Positions 15,324 through 23,449 are shown, numbered from the stretch's first letter. The stretch: 64,000 nucleotides of DNA from UBA2658 sp964617335 (GCA_964617335.1 CAZTXG010000004.1:15098-79097), one strand, 5' to 3'. Numbers and translations: made by a program. Notes: generated by a model not told the origin, from the letters alone.

Positions 15324-16466
15324 ATGACAAAAATATACTTAATCCGGCATGCCGAAGCCGAGGGCAACCTTTACAGGCGCATTCAGGGCCATTATGACGG
15401 GGACATAACGGAAACCGGAAAAAGGCAGATAGATGCCCTTGCCCAGCGTTTTAAAAACATCCAAATTGACGCGCTTTATTCAAGCGACCTTCAGCGGACC
15501 CAGAAAACCGCCGGAGCAATTTTAAAATACCAGCCGGAGCTTAGCCTTAACATTGACCCCCGTCTGAAGGAAATCGGTCTTGGCATCTGGGAGGACCAGC
15601 CCTGGGGCAACGCAAGCTTTGACTACCCTGAGCAGATGCTGCTTTTCGGAACGAACCCCGATAAATGGCAGATAGAAGGCGGCGAGAGTTTTTCGGCCTT
15701 AAAAAGCAGGATTACGGAAGTAATAAGCGAGCTTGCGGAAAAACATAAGGGGCAAACCATCGCCTGTGTTAGCCACGGCATGGCCATAAGAGCCCTTATA
15801 AGCACGATTTTGGGCATTTCTTCGGAAGATATTTCCCAAATTTCCCATGGAGACAACACCTGTGTTGCCCTGCTGAACATTAAAGACGGCAAAACCTCCA
15901 TAGAATACTATAACGACACCGCCCACCTTGACGAAAACCTCAGTACCTTTGCAAAGCAGGGCTGGCACAAAAACTCTGTTAAGCCTGATTTAACAAGCCT
16001 TCGCTTTTATCCCATGGACCTTTCCGCCGATGCCCAGCTTTATAAAAACTGCTATAAAGAAGGCTGGCAGGCGGCCCACGGCACCCTTCGGGGCTACAGC
16101 GAGGCTCCCTATATTAAGGCTGCCGCTAAAGTTTCGGCAAAAGACCCGCAAACTCTTATGAAAGCCCTCTACGGCGACGAGTTTGCAGGTATTTTAGAGC
16201 TTGACCCGGAGAGAATGGCAGAGGAGGGGACCGGCTGGATAAGCTTTGTATATATCCCTCCGGAATATAGGGGCAGGGGTCTTGGCTGCCAGCTTATAGG
16301 TCAGGCGGTTTCATATTACCGTAAAAAAGGGCGCAGCAGCCTTTGCCTCCACGTCTCCGAAACAAACAGCCGCGGCTTGGCTCTTTATGAGGGTCTGGGC
16401 TTTCATTGTATCGGCTCTGAGGAAGGCAATGTCTCTGTTTTGCAGCTTCTTCAAAAATCAATCTAA
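15324..16466 (+). CDS. Fusion of histidine phosphatase (phosphoglycerate mutase-like) and GNAT acetyltransferase
   Basis: Residues 1-200 form a histidine phosphatase: LIRHAEAEGN with H9 as the phosphate acceptor, YSSDLQRTQKTA, and VSHGMAIRAL with the second catalytic His near 153. Residues about 210-380 form a GNAT acetyltransferase with the acetyl-CoA loop YRGRGLG and a C-terminal NSRGLALYEGLGF. The substrate of neither domain can be told. CobC-like, GpmB-like and sugar-phosphate phosphatases all share this fold. TCGGAGG precedes the ATG. The next gene starts 33 bases downstream on the same strand. Confidence 0.85.
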   Translation: MTKIYLIRHAEAEGNLYRRIQGHYDGDITETGKRQIDALAQRFKNIQIDALYSSDLQRTQKTAGAILKYQPELSLNIDPRLKEIGLGIWEDQPWGNASFDYPEQMLLFGTNPDKWQIEGGESFSALKSRITEVISELAEKHKGQTIACVSHGMAIRALISTILGISSEDISQISHGDNTCVALLNIKDGKTSIEYYNDTAHLDENLSTFAKQGWHKNSVKPDLTSLRFYPMDLSADAQLYKNCYKEGWQAAHGTLRGYSEAPYIKAAAKVSAKDPQTLMKALYGDEFAGILELDPERMAEEGTGWISFVYIPPEYRGRGLGCQLIGQAVSYYRKKGRSSLCLHVSETNSRGLALYEGLGFHCIGSEEGNVSVLQLLQKSI

Positions 16467-16499
16467 GCTTTATTTTTTAAAAGCTCATACGAGGTGCTT

Positions 16500-18500
16500 A
16501 TGCAAAGCCATGCTCTTACAGATTTTTTACCTGTTTCAAAGGAAGATATGCTCTCCCGTGACTGGTATTACTACGACTATCTTGTGGTAAGCGGCGACGC
16601 CTATGTGGACCATCCAAGCTTTGGCCCTGTGGTAATTGCCAGAGTGCTGGAGGCTCTTGGCGCAAGGGTTGCCTTTCTTTCCCAGCCAAGGTGGAACGAC
16701 TGCGCCGATTTCTTGGCCATGGGCCGCCCCAGATACGGGGTTTTCATAGGGGGAGGCAACCTTGACAGTATGGTTGCCCACTACACCGCCGCAAAAAAGC
16801 CCCGAGGGGAGGACTTTTACTCTCCCGGGAAAAAGGCGGGGCTTCGACCGGACAGGGCCACAATAGTATACACAAACCGTGCAAGAGAGGCCTTCGGTTC
16901 GGATATGCCCATAATAATCGGCGGACTGGAGGCCAGTCTGCGGCGCTTTTCCCACTATGACTACTGGGACGATAAGCTGCGGCGGGGGATTTTATTCGAC
17001 TCTAAGGCAGACCTTCTTGTCTACGGCATGGGCGAGGAGGCCACAAGAGAAATCGCGAAAAGACTTAGGCGGAAAGCCTTGCCCTCTGATATGCGTGATA
17101 TTAAAGGCACGGCCTTTATTGCCCCCAATGAGAGCTTTTGTGTATTTGAAAAAATCATCCTGCCCTCCTATGAGGAAACGGCAAAAGACCCGGTTGCCGA
17201 GGCAAATGCCACCCGCATAGAATATGAGGAGCACGATTTTGTCAGGGGACGTGCCCTTTGCCAAAGCTGTCAGGGCAGAACCCTTATAGTAAATCCTCCA
17301 GCCGCACCTCTTTCCCAAAAGGAGCTTGACGAGGTTTTTGACCTGCCTTTCACACGGGAAACCCACCCAATGTACGACAGCTTTGGTGGAGTGCCTGCCA
17401 TTGAGGAGGTGCGCTTTTCCGTCATCCACAACAGGGGCTGCTTCGGCGGCTGCAACTTTTGCGCTTTGGCCTTTCATCAGGGCAGGGCGGTTACAAGCCG
17501 CAGTCACGAATCTGTCATCCGAGAGGTGGAAAAAATGACAAGCCACCCTTTATGGAAAGGCTATGTCTCCGACGTGGGCGGACCCACGGCAAACTTTCGC
17601 CTCCCCTCCTGTAAAAAGCAGGCAGAGCATGGAATGTGCGCAAAGAAAAACTGCCTTTCCCCCACACCTTGCTCCCAGCTTGAGGCAGACCATTCGGATT
17701 ATCTTGCTCTTTTGCGCAAGCTCCGGCAAATTCCCGGTGTGAAAAAGGTTTTTATCCGCAGCGGTATCCGCTTTGACTATATGATGGAGGATAAGGACGG
17801 GGCCTTTTTCTCTGAGCTTGTGGAAAATCATATTTCCGGTCAGTTGAAGGTTGCGCCGGAGCATTGCATAGACAGTGTTTTAGACTATATGGGAAAGCCC
17901 CACATAGAAGTTTATGAGGCTTTTTCCGAAAAATACGCAAGGCTCAACCAGCGCCACGGCAAGGAGCAATATGTTGTTCCCTATCTTATGAGCAGCCACC
18001 CGGGCAGCAGCCTTTCCGATGCCGTTGCCCTTGCGGAATACCTTAATGCCAAAGGCCGTCAGCCTCAGCAGGTTCAGGACTTTTACCCCACACCGGGGAC
18101 AATATCCACCTGTATGTACCACACGGGGATAGACCCCCGCAGCATGAAAAGCGTGTATGTTGCCAAAAGCCCTCATGAGAAGGCCCTGCAACGGGCGCTT
18201 TTACAGTGGAAAAGACCGGAAAAGCGCAGACTTGTCATAGAGGCTTTAAAAAAGGCCGGCAGGGAAGACCTAATCGGCTATGGAAAAGGCTGCCTTGTCC
18301 GGCCGGACAGACCCTCCGGGGCAAAACCTGACAAGTCCCCGCCGAAAAGCAGAGGGCAAAGTCCGTCTCAAGTACGGGTTTCCGGCAGGGCCAAGGGCAT
18401 GGGCGGCGGTAAAAACGCCAAAGTGCAAGAGTCTGTAAGGTCATTAACCAAGGAAAAACCCTCCGCTAATGCCAAGGGAAAATACAAAGGAAAAAAATAG
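16500..18500 (+). CDS. YgiQ family radical SAM protein (UPF0313)
   Basis: The 666-residue product is a full-length YgiQ-type protein: an N-terminal domain (SGDAYVDHPSFG, IIIGGLEASLRRFSHYDYW), a radical SAM domain with the CxxxCxxC motif in GCFGGCNFCAL near residue 315, and a second cysteine-rich stretch (SCKKQAEHGMCAKKNC). The last ~65 residues form a Lys/Pro/Ser-rich tail of low complexity. ATG at 16500 is preferred, five bases after GAGG. GTG at 16494 would sit on the ribosome site. The reaction of this family is not known. Confidence 0.9.
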   Translation: MQSHALTDFLPVSKEDMLSRDWYYYDYLVVSGDAYVDHPSFGPVVIARVLEALGARVAFLSQPRWNDCADFLAMGRPRYGVFIGGGNLDSMVAHYTAAKKPRGEDFYSPGKKAGLRPDRATIVYTNRAREAFGSDMPIIIGGLEASLRRFSHYDYWDDKLRRGILFDSKADLLVYGMGEEATREIAKRLRRKALPSDMRDIKGTAFIAPNESFCVFEKIILPSYEETAKDPVAEANATRIEYEEHDFVRGRALCQSCQGRTLIVNPPAAPLSQKELDEVFDLPFTRETHPMYDSFGGVPAIEEVRFSVIHNRGCFGGCNFCALAFHQGRAVTSRSHESVIREVEKMTSHPLWKGYVSDVGGPTANFRLPSCKKQAEHGMCAKKNCLSPTPCSQLEADHSDYLALLRKLRQIPGVKKVFIRSGIRFDYMMEDKDGAFFSELVENHISGQLKVAPEHCIDSVLDYMGKPHIEVYEAFSEKYARLNQRHGKEQYVVPYLMSSHPGSSLSDAVALAEYLNAKGRQPQQVQDFYPTPGTISTCMYHTGIDPRSMKSVYVAKSPHEKALQRALLQWKRPEKRRLVIEALKKAGREDLIGYGKGCLVRPDRPSGAKPDKSPPKSRGQSPSQVRVSGRAKGMGGGKNAKVQESVRSLTKEKPSANAKGKYKGKK

Positions 18501-18562
18501 CAGGCCTTTAAGTTTTCGAAAGCCGTGGGTGAAAAATCCTTGTTTTTGAAGATAAAAAAAAG

Positions 18563-18586
18563 TGGCGGAATGTTTCCATTCCGCCA
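18563..18586 (-). terminator. Terminator-like hairpin facing the minus strand
   Basis: A perfect 10-bp stem (TGGCGGAATG with its complement) and a TTTC loop. The T-run (eight or more T) is on the minus-strand side. No minus-strand gene that it could terminate is visible, so it may instead act weakly on the plus strand after the YgiQ gene. Confidence 0.5.
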
Positions 18587-18758
18587 AAACAGGGTTGTGG
18601 GATAAAGATATGAGCCCGGCACGCACCATGCGCGCCATTGGATAAGCTGTAATCAGAGGATAGCCCATTTTAAAGCTCTTGTAAAGAGCGAAAAAACACT
18701 AGTTTTGTCGAAGACGTATTTTTTATGAAAAAATGCATATTCACTGGGCTTTTCAGGC

Positions 18759-18786
18759 TGTGTTGACACTACCGTTCAACGCCCTA
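18759..18786. repeat. 28-bp repeat, copy C of the TAGGGCG family
   Basis: Reading on the minus strand it begins TAGGGCGTTGAACGGTAG and matches copy B (9629-9661) in 27 of 28 positions. The outer CCCTA end present in copy B is missing. It lies 18 bases before the fumarase start, so it would be part of that gene's leader. Confidence 0.75.
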
Positions 18787-18804
18787 ATAAGGAAAGGGTA
18801 TTTA

Positions 18805-19647
18805 ATGCGAGAAATTACCTGTGAAGAAATAATTAATGCTGTCGAAGCTCTGTGCATCGAGGCAAACACCGTTTTGCCCCTTAAAACGAGGCAGCTAATA
18901 GAAAAAGCCGCAAAAAATGAAATCTCCCCTGCCGGAAAGCAGGTTTTTAGTGATTTGCGGGAAAACTATCTTATAGCGGAAAAAGACAGGCTGCCCATCT
19001 GTCAGGACACGGGGATGGCTGTTGTTTTCGCAAATATTGGTCAGGATTTGCACATAGTCGGAGGAAGCTTCGAGGAAGCTGTTAACGAGGGAGTGCGTCG
19101 GGGCTATGAAAAGGGCTTTCTGCGAAAGTCCGTGGTTTCAGACCCCCTTCGGCGGGTTAACACCGAAGACAACACTCCTGCTGTTATCCACAGCCGGATT
19201 GTGGACGGCGACAGACTTTCTATTAGTCTTGCCCCAAAGGGCTTCGGCAGCGAAAATATGAGTGCCATGAAAATGTTTCTCCCCTCCTGCTCAACCGAGG
19301 ATATTCTTGAGTTTATCACCGAAACTGTTTCAAAGGCGGGCTCCAATCCCTGCCCTCCGGTTATCGTGGGAGTGGGTCTTGGAGGAACTGTGGAAAAAGC
19401 GGCCCTTTTGGCAAAAAAGGCCCTTACCCGTGAGATGGACGAGGCTAACCCCGACCCCTTTTACGCTGAATTAGAGGAAAAGGCTCTGGAGCGTGTAAAC
19501 GCCTTGGGCATTGGTCCTCAGGGTTTCGGCGGCGCTGTTACGGCGCTGAAGGTAAACATTGAGTTTTTCCCAACTCATATTGCGGGGCTTCCCTGTGTTG
19601 TTAATATGGGCTGCCACGCAAACCGCCACGCCCATGTTCTTTTATAA
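18805..19647 (+). CDS. Class I fumarate hydratase, alpha subunit (or L(+)-tartrate dehydratase alpha)
   Basis: The 280-residue product matches the N-terminal half of iron-sulfur fumarases/tartrate dehydratases (TtdA/FumA alpha). Cysteines for a [4Fe-4S] cluster are seen in LPICQDTGMAV, LPSCSTED and NPCPPVIVG. The family motifs GVGLGGTVEKA and GPQGFGGAVTALKV are intact. The start at 18805 follows AAGGAAAGG and aligns with the family. The beta subunit that normally follows directly is absent: the next gene is DUF378. A functional enzyme would need a beta subunit encoded elsewhere. Confidence 0.88.
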   Translation: MREITCEEIINAVEALCIEANTVLPLKTRQLIEKAAKNEISPAGKQVFSDLRENYLIAEKDRLPICQDTGMAVVFANIGQDLHIVGGSFEEAVNEGVRRGYEKGFLRKSVVSDPLRRVNTEDNTPAVIHSRIVDGDRLSISLAPKGFGSENMSAMKMFLPSCSTEDILEFITETVSKAGSNPCPPVIVGVGLGGTVEKAALLAKKALTREMDEANPDPFYAELEEKALERVNALGIGPQGFGGAVTALKVNIEFFPTHIAGLPCVVNMGCHANRHAHVLL

Positions 19648-19740
19648 AATAAAAAATGTGATTTTCAACTTTTGCTTTTTGAATAAATAAAGGCCTTTCG
19701 CATAAGCTATAGGCGAAACCATATAAAGGAGCTTATGCAA

Positions 19741-19953
19741 ATGCTGATACTAGACAGAATCGCACTAATTATAAGTATCATAGGCGGAATTAACTGGGGA
19801 CTTATAGGTCTTTTCCGTTTTGACCTGGTGGCCTATCTTTTCGGCGGGCAAACCGCCACCCTCAGCCGTGTGATATATACACTTGTGGGGCTTTCCGCCA
19901 TCTGGTGCATCACCCTGCTGTTTCGCCGGCGTGACTATGAGTACGAGGACTAG
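19741..19953 (+). CDS. DUF378 membrane protein
   Basis: A 70-residue protein with two membrane segments and the DUF378 pattern (IISIIGGINWGLIGLFRFDLVAYLFG ... LSRVIYTLVGL). Function is unknown. Two in-frame ATGs lie six bases apart. The second (19741) is nine bases after AAAGGAG and is preferred, while 19735 would leave only three bases. It has its own terminator at 19971-20016. Confidence 0.85.
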   Translation: MLILDRIALIISIIGGINWGLIGLFRFDLVAYLFGGQTATLSRVIYTLVGLSAIWCITLLFRRRDYEYED

Positions 19954-19970
19954 AAAAGTCTTTCAGCTTA

Positions 19971-20016
19971 AAAATCGCAGCCTGAACCGCTATTTGCGGA
20001 CAGGGTGCGATTTTTT
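19971..20016 (+). terminator. Intrinsic terminator after the DUF378 gene
   Basis: AAAATCGCA and CCTG pair with CAGG and TGCGATTTT, with an inner CCGC/GCGG stem, followed by a run of six T. Confidence 0.9.
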
Positions 20017-20147
20017 CATTCCCCAACAGCTTACGGCAATTTTTTTGCTATATATGGTGTAGTGTTGTTTTTGGAAGCACTATATGTCTAAAGCTGTTTT
20101 CAAAACTTGCCTATATATCCGGAGTTTTTTATAAAGGAGATGGAAAA

Positions 20148-20972
20148 ATGGCCACACTGAAGAAAAACCCTCGGCTGTTTCGTAATGGAATAAGCTATCT
20201 TTCCGTAGACGAAATATATCCCAGCCCCGTTCAGCCCCGAAAAAAATTTTCCCAAGATTCCCTGCGGGAGCTTTCCGACAGCATAGCCCAGCACGGTGTT
20301 TTAAATCCACTGACAGTCCGCCGCAGAGCAGGACACTATGAGCTTGTGGCGGGAGAAAGGCGGCTTCGTGCCTCACGCCTTGCAGGATTGCGAGAGGTGC
20401 CCTGTATTGTTATAGATGTTAATATGGAGGAGTCAAGCCTTTTGGCTCTGGTGGAAAACATACAGCGCCGTGACCTTGACTTTGTGGAGGAAGCCGAGGG
20501 TATACAGCAGCTTATAAGGCTTTTTGGCATGAGTCAGGAGGAGGCCGCCCGCCGCCTTGGAAAATCCCAGCCCTCGGTGGCAAACAAGCTTCGGCTTTTA
20601 AGGCTTCCTCCGGATGTGCTCGATGCCCTGCGTGAGCAGAATTTGACGGAAAGGCACGGCAGGGCTCTTTTGCGCCTTCCTGACGAGCAAGCTCAAAGAC
20701 AGGCCCTGAGTTTTATAGTTGAGCAGCACATGAATGTTGCCGCAACCGAGCAGTACATAGAAGCCCTTTTGGATGCCCCCCTGCCGGAAGAGGACCCCGA
20801 AGTGAAAACCAAAAGAAAGACCATGTTCGTTTTAAAAGATGTGCGGGTTTTTTTAAACACCCTCACCCATGGCCTTGAAATGATGAAGCAGGGGGGCATT
20901 TCCGCCGGTATGGAAAAGCACGAAACAGACACGGAGCTTGTGCTTACCATAAGCATACCAAAGCAAAAATAA
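20148..20972 (+). CDS. ParB/Noc-family DNA-binding protein
   Basis: The 274-residue product has the ParB N-terminal CTPase domain (SVDEIYPSPVQPRKKF, the GERRLRASR box at about residues 67-75, and ENIQRRDLDFVEEA) and a helix-turn-helix (SQEEAARRLGKSQPSVANKLR near 127-147). ParB and Noc bind parS or NBS sites, load as sliding clamps and act in chromosome segregation or nucleoid occlusion. The length fits Noc or a chromosomal ParB. No parA/soj, rsmG or mnmG is adjacent, so the choice between the two cannot be made here. I found no parS-like 16-mer in the window by eye. AAAGGAGATGG precedes the ATG. Confidence 0.88.
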   Translation: MATLKKNPRLFRNGISYLSVDEIYPSPVQPRKKFSQDSLRELSDSIAQHGVLNPLTVRRRAGHYELVAGERRLRASRLAGLREVPCIVIDVNMEESSLLALVENIQRRDLDFVEEAEGIQQLIRLFGMSQEEAARRLGKSQPSVANKLRLLRLPPDVLDALREQNLTERHGRALLRLPDEQAQRQALSFIVEQHMNVAATEQYIEALLDAPLPEEDPEVKTKRKTMFVLKDVRVFLNTLTHGLEMMKQGGISAGMEKHETDTELVLTISIPKQK

Positions 20973-21089
20973 GCTTTATCCGAAAGAAGCCCTGCAAAAA
21001 CCGCTCTATTTTTGTGAGGCTTCTTCAAATTTGACGAAAGTGTTAAGTAAGTAGGTTCTTTTTAGTATATTTTTATGAAAAATTCGATA

Positions 21090-21118
21090 TTGTCTAAATC
21101 CCTCACATATTGTAGACT
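21090..21118 (+). promoter_or_regulatory. Candidate promoter of xpt
   Basis: TTGTCT (21090-21095), a 17-base spacer and TAGACT (21113-21118) lie 65 bases before the xpt start. Each hexamer differs from consensus at two positions. Confidence 0.4.
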
Positions 21119-21182
21119 TATTAACAAAGGCGGATATGCGCAATACATTTTCCGCTTTAATTATTTTTGGGGGTGGGCAGCC

Positions 21183-21752
21183 GTGCAGCTTTTGGAAGAA
21201 CGCATTTTAAAGGATGGTAAGGTTAAAGACGGCGGCATCCTCAAAGTAGACAGCTTCCTAAACCACCAGATGGACGTTAGCCTTTTTGGCGAAATGGCAA
21301 AGGAGTTTTACAGCCTTTTTGCCGGAGAAGGCATAAATAAAATACTCACTATAGAGGCTTCCGGGATAGGTATCGCCTGCATAACAGCGCAGGCATTCGG
21401 CTGTCCCGTTATTTTTGCGAAAAAAACAAAAACAAAAAACATCGCCGGTGATGTTTATACTTCCAAAGTTGAAAGCTTTACCCACGGCACAAGCTATGAT
21501 ATTATAGTTTCAAAAGAATTTTTGCTCCCTGGAGACAGGATTCTTATAATCGATGATTTTCTTGCAAACGGCGCTGCTCTTGAGGGGCTTATTTCCCTTG
21601 TAAATGACGCCGGAGCAAGCCTTGTGGGCGCCGGCATTGCCATTGAAAAGGCCTTCCAGCCGGGAGGGGAAAAGCTGCGCTCTAAAGGAATACGCATAGA
21701 ATCTCTTGCTAAAATAAAGTCTATGGAAGGCGGCAAACCGGTCTTTTGCTAA
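21183..21752 (+). CDS. xpt: Xanthine phosphoribosyltransferase
   Basis: Xpt converts xanthine and PRPP to XMP in purine salvage. The 189-residue product aligns end to end with the family from QLLEERILKDGKVKDGGILKVD (in part), through the PRPP-binding ILIIDDFLANGAAL, to the conserved VSKEFL and IAIEKAFQPGG segments. I chose GTG at 21183, because the family begins here. The ribosome site is a G-rich stretch (GGGGGTGGG). The upstream in-frame region has no family support. A guanine riboswitch and a nucleoside transporter follow. Confidence 0.95.
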   Translation: MQLLEERILKDGKVKDGGILKVDSFLNHQMDVSLFGEMAKEFYSLFAGEGINKILTIEASGIGIACITAQAFGCPVIFAKKTKTKNIAGDVYTSKVESFTHGTSYDIIVSKEFLLPGDRILIIDDFLANGAALEGLISLVNDAGASLVGAGIAIEKAFQPGGEKLRSKGIRIESLAKIKSMEGGKPVFC

Positions 21753-21782
21753 GCTGCTCTTCACTTTTAAAAAACTGAATAT

Positions 21783-21860
21783 ACATCGGTATATATCAAA
21801 TGATATGGTTTTGAAGTCTCTAGCCGGCTGCCGTAAATTGCCGGGCTACCGATATTGATG
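21783..21860 (+). promoter_or_regulatory. Guanine-class purine riboswitch aptamer
   Basis: The purine aptamer is readable by eye: P1 (TCGGTA with TACCGA), a J1/2 of TATAT type, P2/L2 (TCAAATGATATGGTTTTGA), J2/3 (GTCTCTA), P3/L3 (CCGGC with GCCGG and the TGCCGTAAAT loop), and J3/1 with a C in the ligand-pairing position, which specifies guanine rather than adenine. By hand alignment one base of J3/1 differs from the xpt type (G where A is usual) and J1/2 has one extra base. It lies 120 bases before the BMP lipoprotein gene. Confidence 0.88.
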
Positions 21861-21889
21861 CGAAGGCAAGTTTGCTTTTGCACTATATC

Positions 21890-21917
21890 GCGGGGCTTTT
21901 TAGGTTCCCGCTTTTTT
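21890..21917 (+). terminator. Riboswitch-controlled terminator before the nucleoside transporter
   Basis: GCGGG pairs with CCCGC, followed by TTTTTT. CGATAT at 21850-21855, which is part of the P1 3' side, can instead pair with ATATCG at 21885-21890, which overlaps the terminator arm. This is the usual off-switch layout: ligand binding stabilises P1 and lets the terminator form. Confidence 0.8.
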
Positions 21918-21982
21918 GGTCTTTAATCGCAAAGCGATTTCAGATATACGAGTCACTAAAACATTACATGGAGGAGAAAAAA

Positions 21983-23227
21983 ATGAAAAAGCTCATATCA
22001 CTGCTTCTTGCGCTGGTAATGGTATTTGCCTTTGCCGCCTGCGGCGAGAAGGCTCCCGATTCCGGAACAGACCTGCCCGAAGGAAATGGCGAAGCCACCG
22101 GGGATTACGCCGACTATAAAATAGGCGCCATCCTCATCCACGATGAAAACTCCGGCTATGACCTGGCACACATAAACGGCATTAAGTCTGCTGTTAATGC
22201 CCTTGGACTTTCAGAGGACCAGATAACATGGAAATATAACATTGGCGAAGACGAAGCCTGTTATGACACGGCAGTTGACCTTGCTGAGTCCGGCTGCGAC
22301 ATCATCTTTTCCGACAGCTACGGCCACCAGAGCTATATGCAGCAGGCCGCCGGCGAATATGAAGACGTTATTTTTGTTGCCTCCACAGGTGACACCGCTG
22401 CTCCCTCAGGCCTTCCCAACCTTAAAAACATCTTCACTTTTGTATATGAGTCCCGCTATGTCTCCGGCGTTGTTGCCGGCATGAAGCTGAAAGAGCTTTT
22501 GGACGAAGGTCTTGTAACAGAGCCCTATGTGGGCTATGTTGGCGCAAAGCCCTATGCCGAAGTTGTTTCCGGCTACACCGCCTTCTTCCTTGGCGTTCAG
22601 TCCATAGTTCCCGAGGCATATATGGATGTTATCTACACCGGCGAGTGGTATGACCCCACCCGTGAGGCCGAGGCCGCAAACGCTCTTATGTCAAAGGGCT
22701 GTGTCATAATCGGCCAGCACGCTGACTCCACAGGAGCTCCCTCTGCTGTTCAGGCAGCAAAAGACGGCGGCGCTGTTGTCTACTCTGTTGGATACAACAT
22801 TGATATGCTCGCCGTTGCTCCCACTGCGGCTCTCACCAGCGCACTTAACAACTGGGGCGCTGTTTATACCCCCACCATCCAGAAGGCTCTTGAAGGCGGC
22901 GCCGCTGCCATTCCTTCTGACTATGCAACCGGCATTGTAAACGACGGCGTTTCTGTTTCCGTTCTCGGCCCCGAATGTGCCGAAGGCACTCAGGAAAAGG
23001 TTGATGAAGTCTGGGCAGCTCTTGCCGACGGCAGCCTTAACATCTTTGACACAGCAAAGTTCACCGTTAACGGTGAAACCGTTACCAGTTTCCTTGCTCT
23101 TGACACCGACGGCGACTTTGAAGGCGACGAAGGCGAGGCCATTGAAAACGGCATCTTCTATGAATCCAAGCTTCGCTCCGCACCTTACTTCTCTCTCCGT
23201 ATCGACGGAATCACAGAGCTTAGCTAA
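21983..23227 (+). CDS. BMP family ABC transporter substrate-binding lipoprotein (nucleoside)
   Basis: The 414-residue product has a lipoprotein signal ending FAFAAC (lipidated C20) and a BMP/PnrA-type periplasmic-binding fold (IGAILIHDENSGYDLAHING, YVGAKPYAEVVSGY, DIIFSDSYGHQSYM). PnrA-like proteins bind purine nucleosides. The guanine riboswitch in front and the ATPase and two permeases behind fit a purine nucleoside importer. The start at 21983 follows GGAGGAG. The gene is followed by a strong stem-loop before the ATPase gene, probably giving the binding protein higher expression. Confidence 0.92.
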   Translation: MKKLISLLLALVMVFAFAACGEKAPDSGTDLPEGNGEATGDYADYKIGAILIHDENSGYDLAHINGIKSAVNALGLSEDQITWKYNIGEDEACYDTAVDLAESGCDIIFSDSYGHQSYMQQAAGEYEDVIFVASTGDTAAPSGLPNLKNIFTFVYESRYVSGVVAGMKLKELLDEGLVTEPYVGYVGAKPYAEVVSGYTAFFLGVQSIVPEAYMDVIYTGEWYDPTREAEAANALMSKGCVIIGQHADSTGAPSAVQAAKDGGAVVYSVGYNIDMLAVAPTAALTSALNNWGAVYTPTIQKALEGGAAAIPSDYATGIVNDGVSVSVLGPECAEGTQEKVDEVWAALADGSLNIFDTAKFTVNGETVTSFLALDTDGDFEGDEGEAIENGIFYESKLRSAPYFSLRIDGITELS

Positions 23228-23234
23228 ACAATCC

Positions 23235-23269
23235 GGAGACAAAGCTCGGCAATGCCGAGCTTTGTCTCC
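23235..23269 (+). other. Long perfect stem-loop after the BMP gene
   Basis: A 16-bp perfect stem (GGAGACAAAGCTCGGC with its complement) with an AAT loop starts seven bases after the stop. AAAAAG follows rather than T, so it looks like an mRNA-stabilising or partial-termination structure between the binding protein and the rest of the operon. Confidence 0.75.
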
Positions 23270-23449
23270 AAAAAGATTTTATGCTCTAGTCCTTTAAATA
23301 AGTGTTTGGGGAAGCATTCTCCAGGCACTTTAAATTCATTTTTGCCCTCGGCTGCAAGCCTTGCGCCCGGGCCGGAAAAAGCCTTCCCAAGGCAGGACGA
23401 CAAGTAAACAGGAGACAATAAGCTTTTTTGACAGAAAGAGGAGCTGACT

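Larger units (their letters stand above)
18501..18804. other. Intergenic region with unexplained inverted repeats
   Basis: About 300 bases between the YgiQ gene and the fumarase gene. It contains a terminator-like hairpin (18563-18586), a GC-rich stretch rich in GCGC/GCAC near 18618-18640, a short AGCTCTT/AAGAGC hairpin near 18672-18690, and repeat copy C (18759-18786). I see no promoter or gene that I can support on either strand. Confidence 0.5.

Noticed and set aside
18444..18668. 74-codon minus-strand frame over the intergenic region after the YgiQ gene
   Set aside because: It has no ribosome site, runs through a terminator-like hairpin and into the antisense of the YgiQ tail. I could not support it as a gene, though the region is listed as unexplained.
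20055..20090. Partly symmetric CACTATAT-like sequences before the ParB/Noc gene, reminiscent of an NrdR box
   Set aside because: Only loosely matched, in the wrong spacing, and not next to ribonucleotide reductase genes.
20973..21182. Search for a purine riboswitch directly before xpt
   Set aside because: The conserved aptamer blocks are not present there. The only purine aptamer found lies after xpt, before the transporter.
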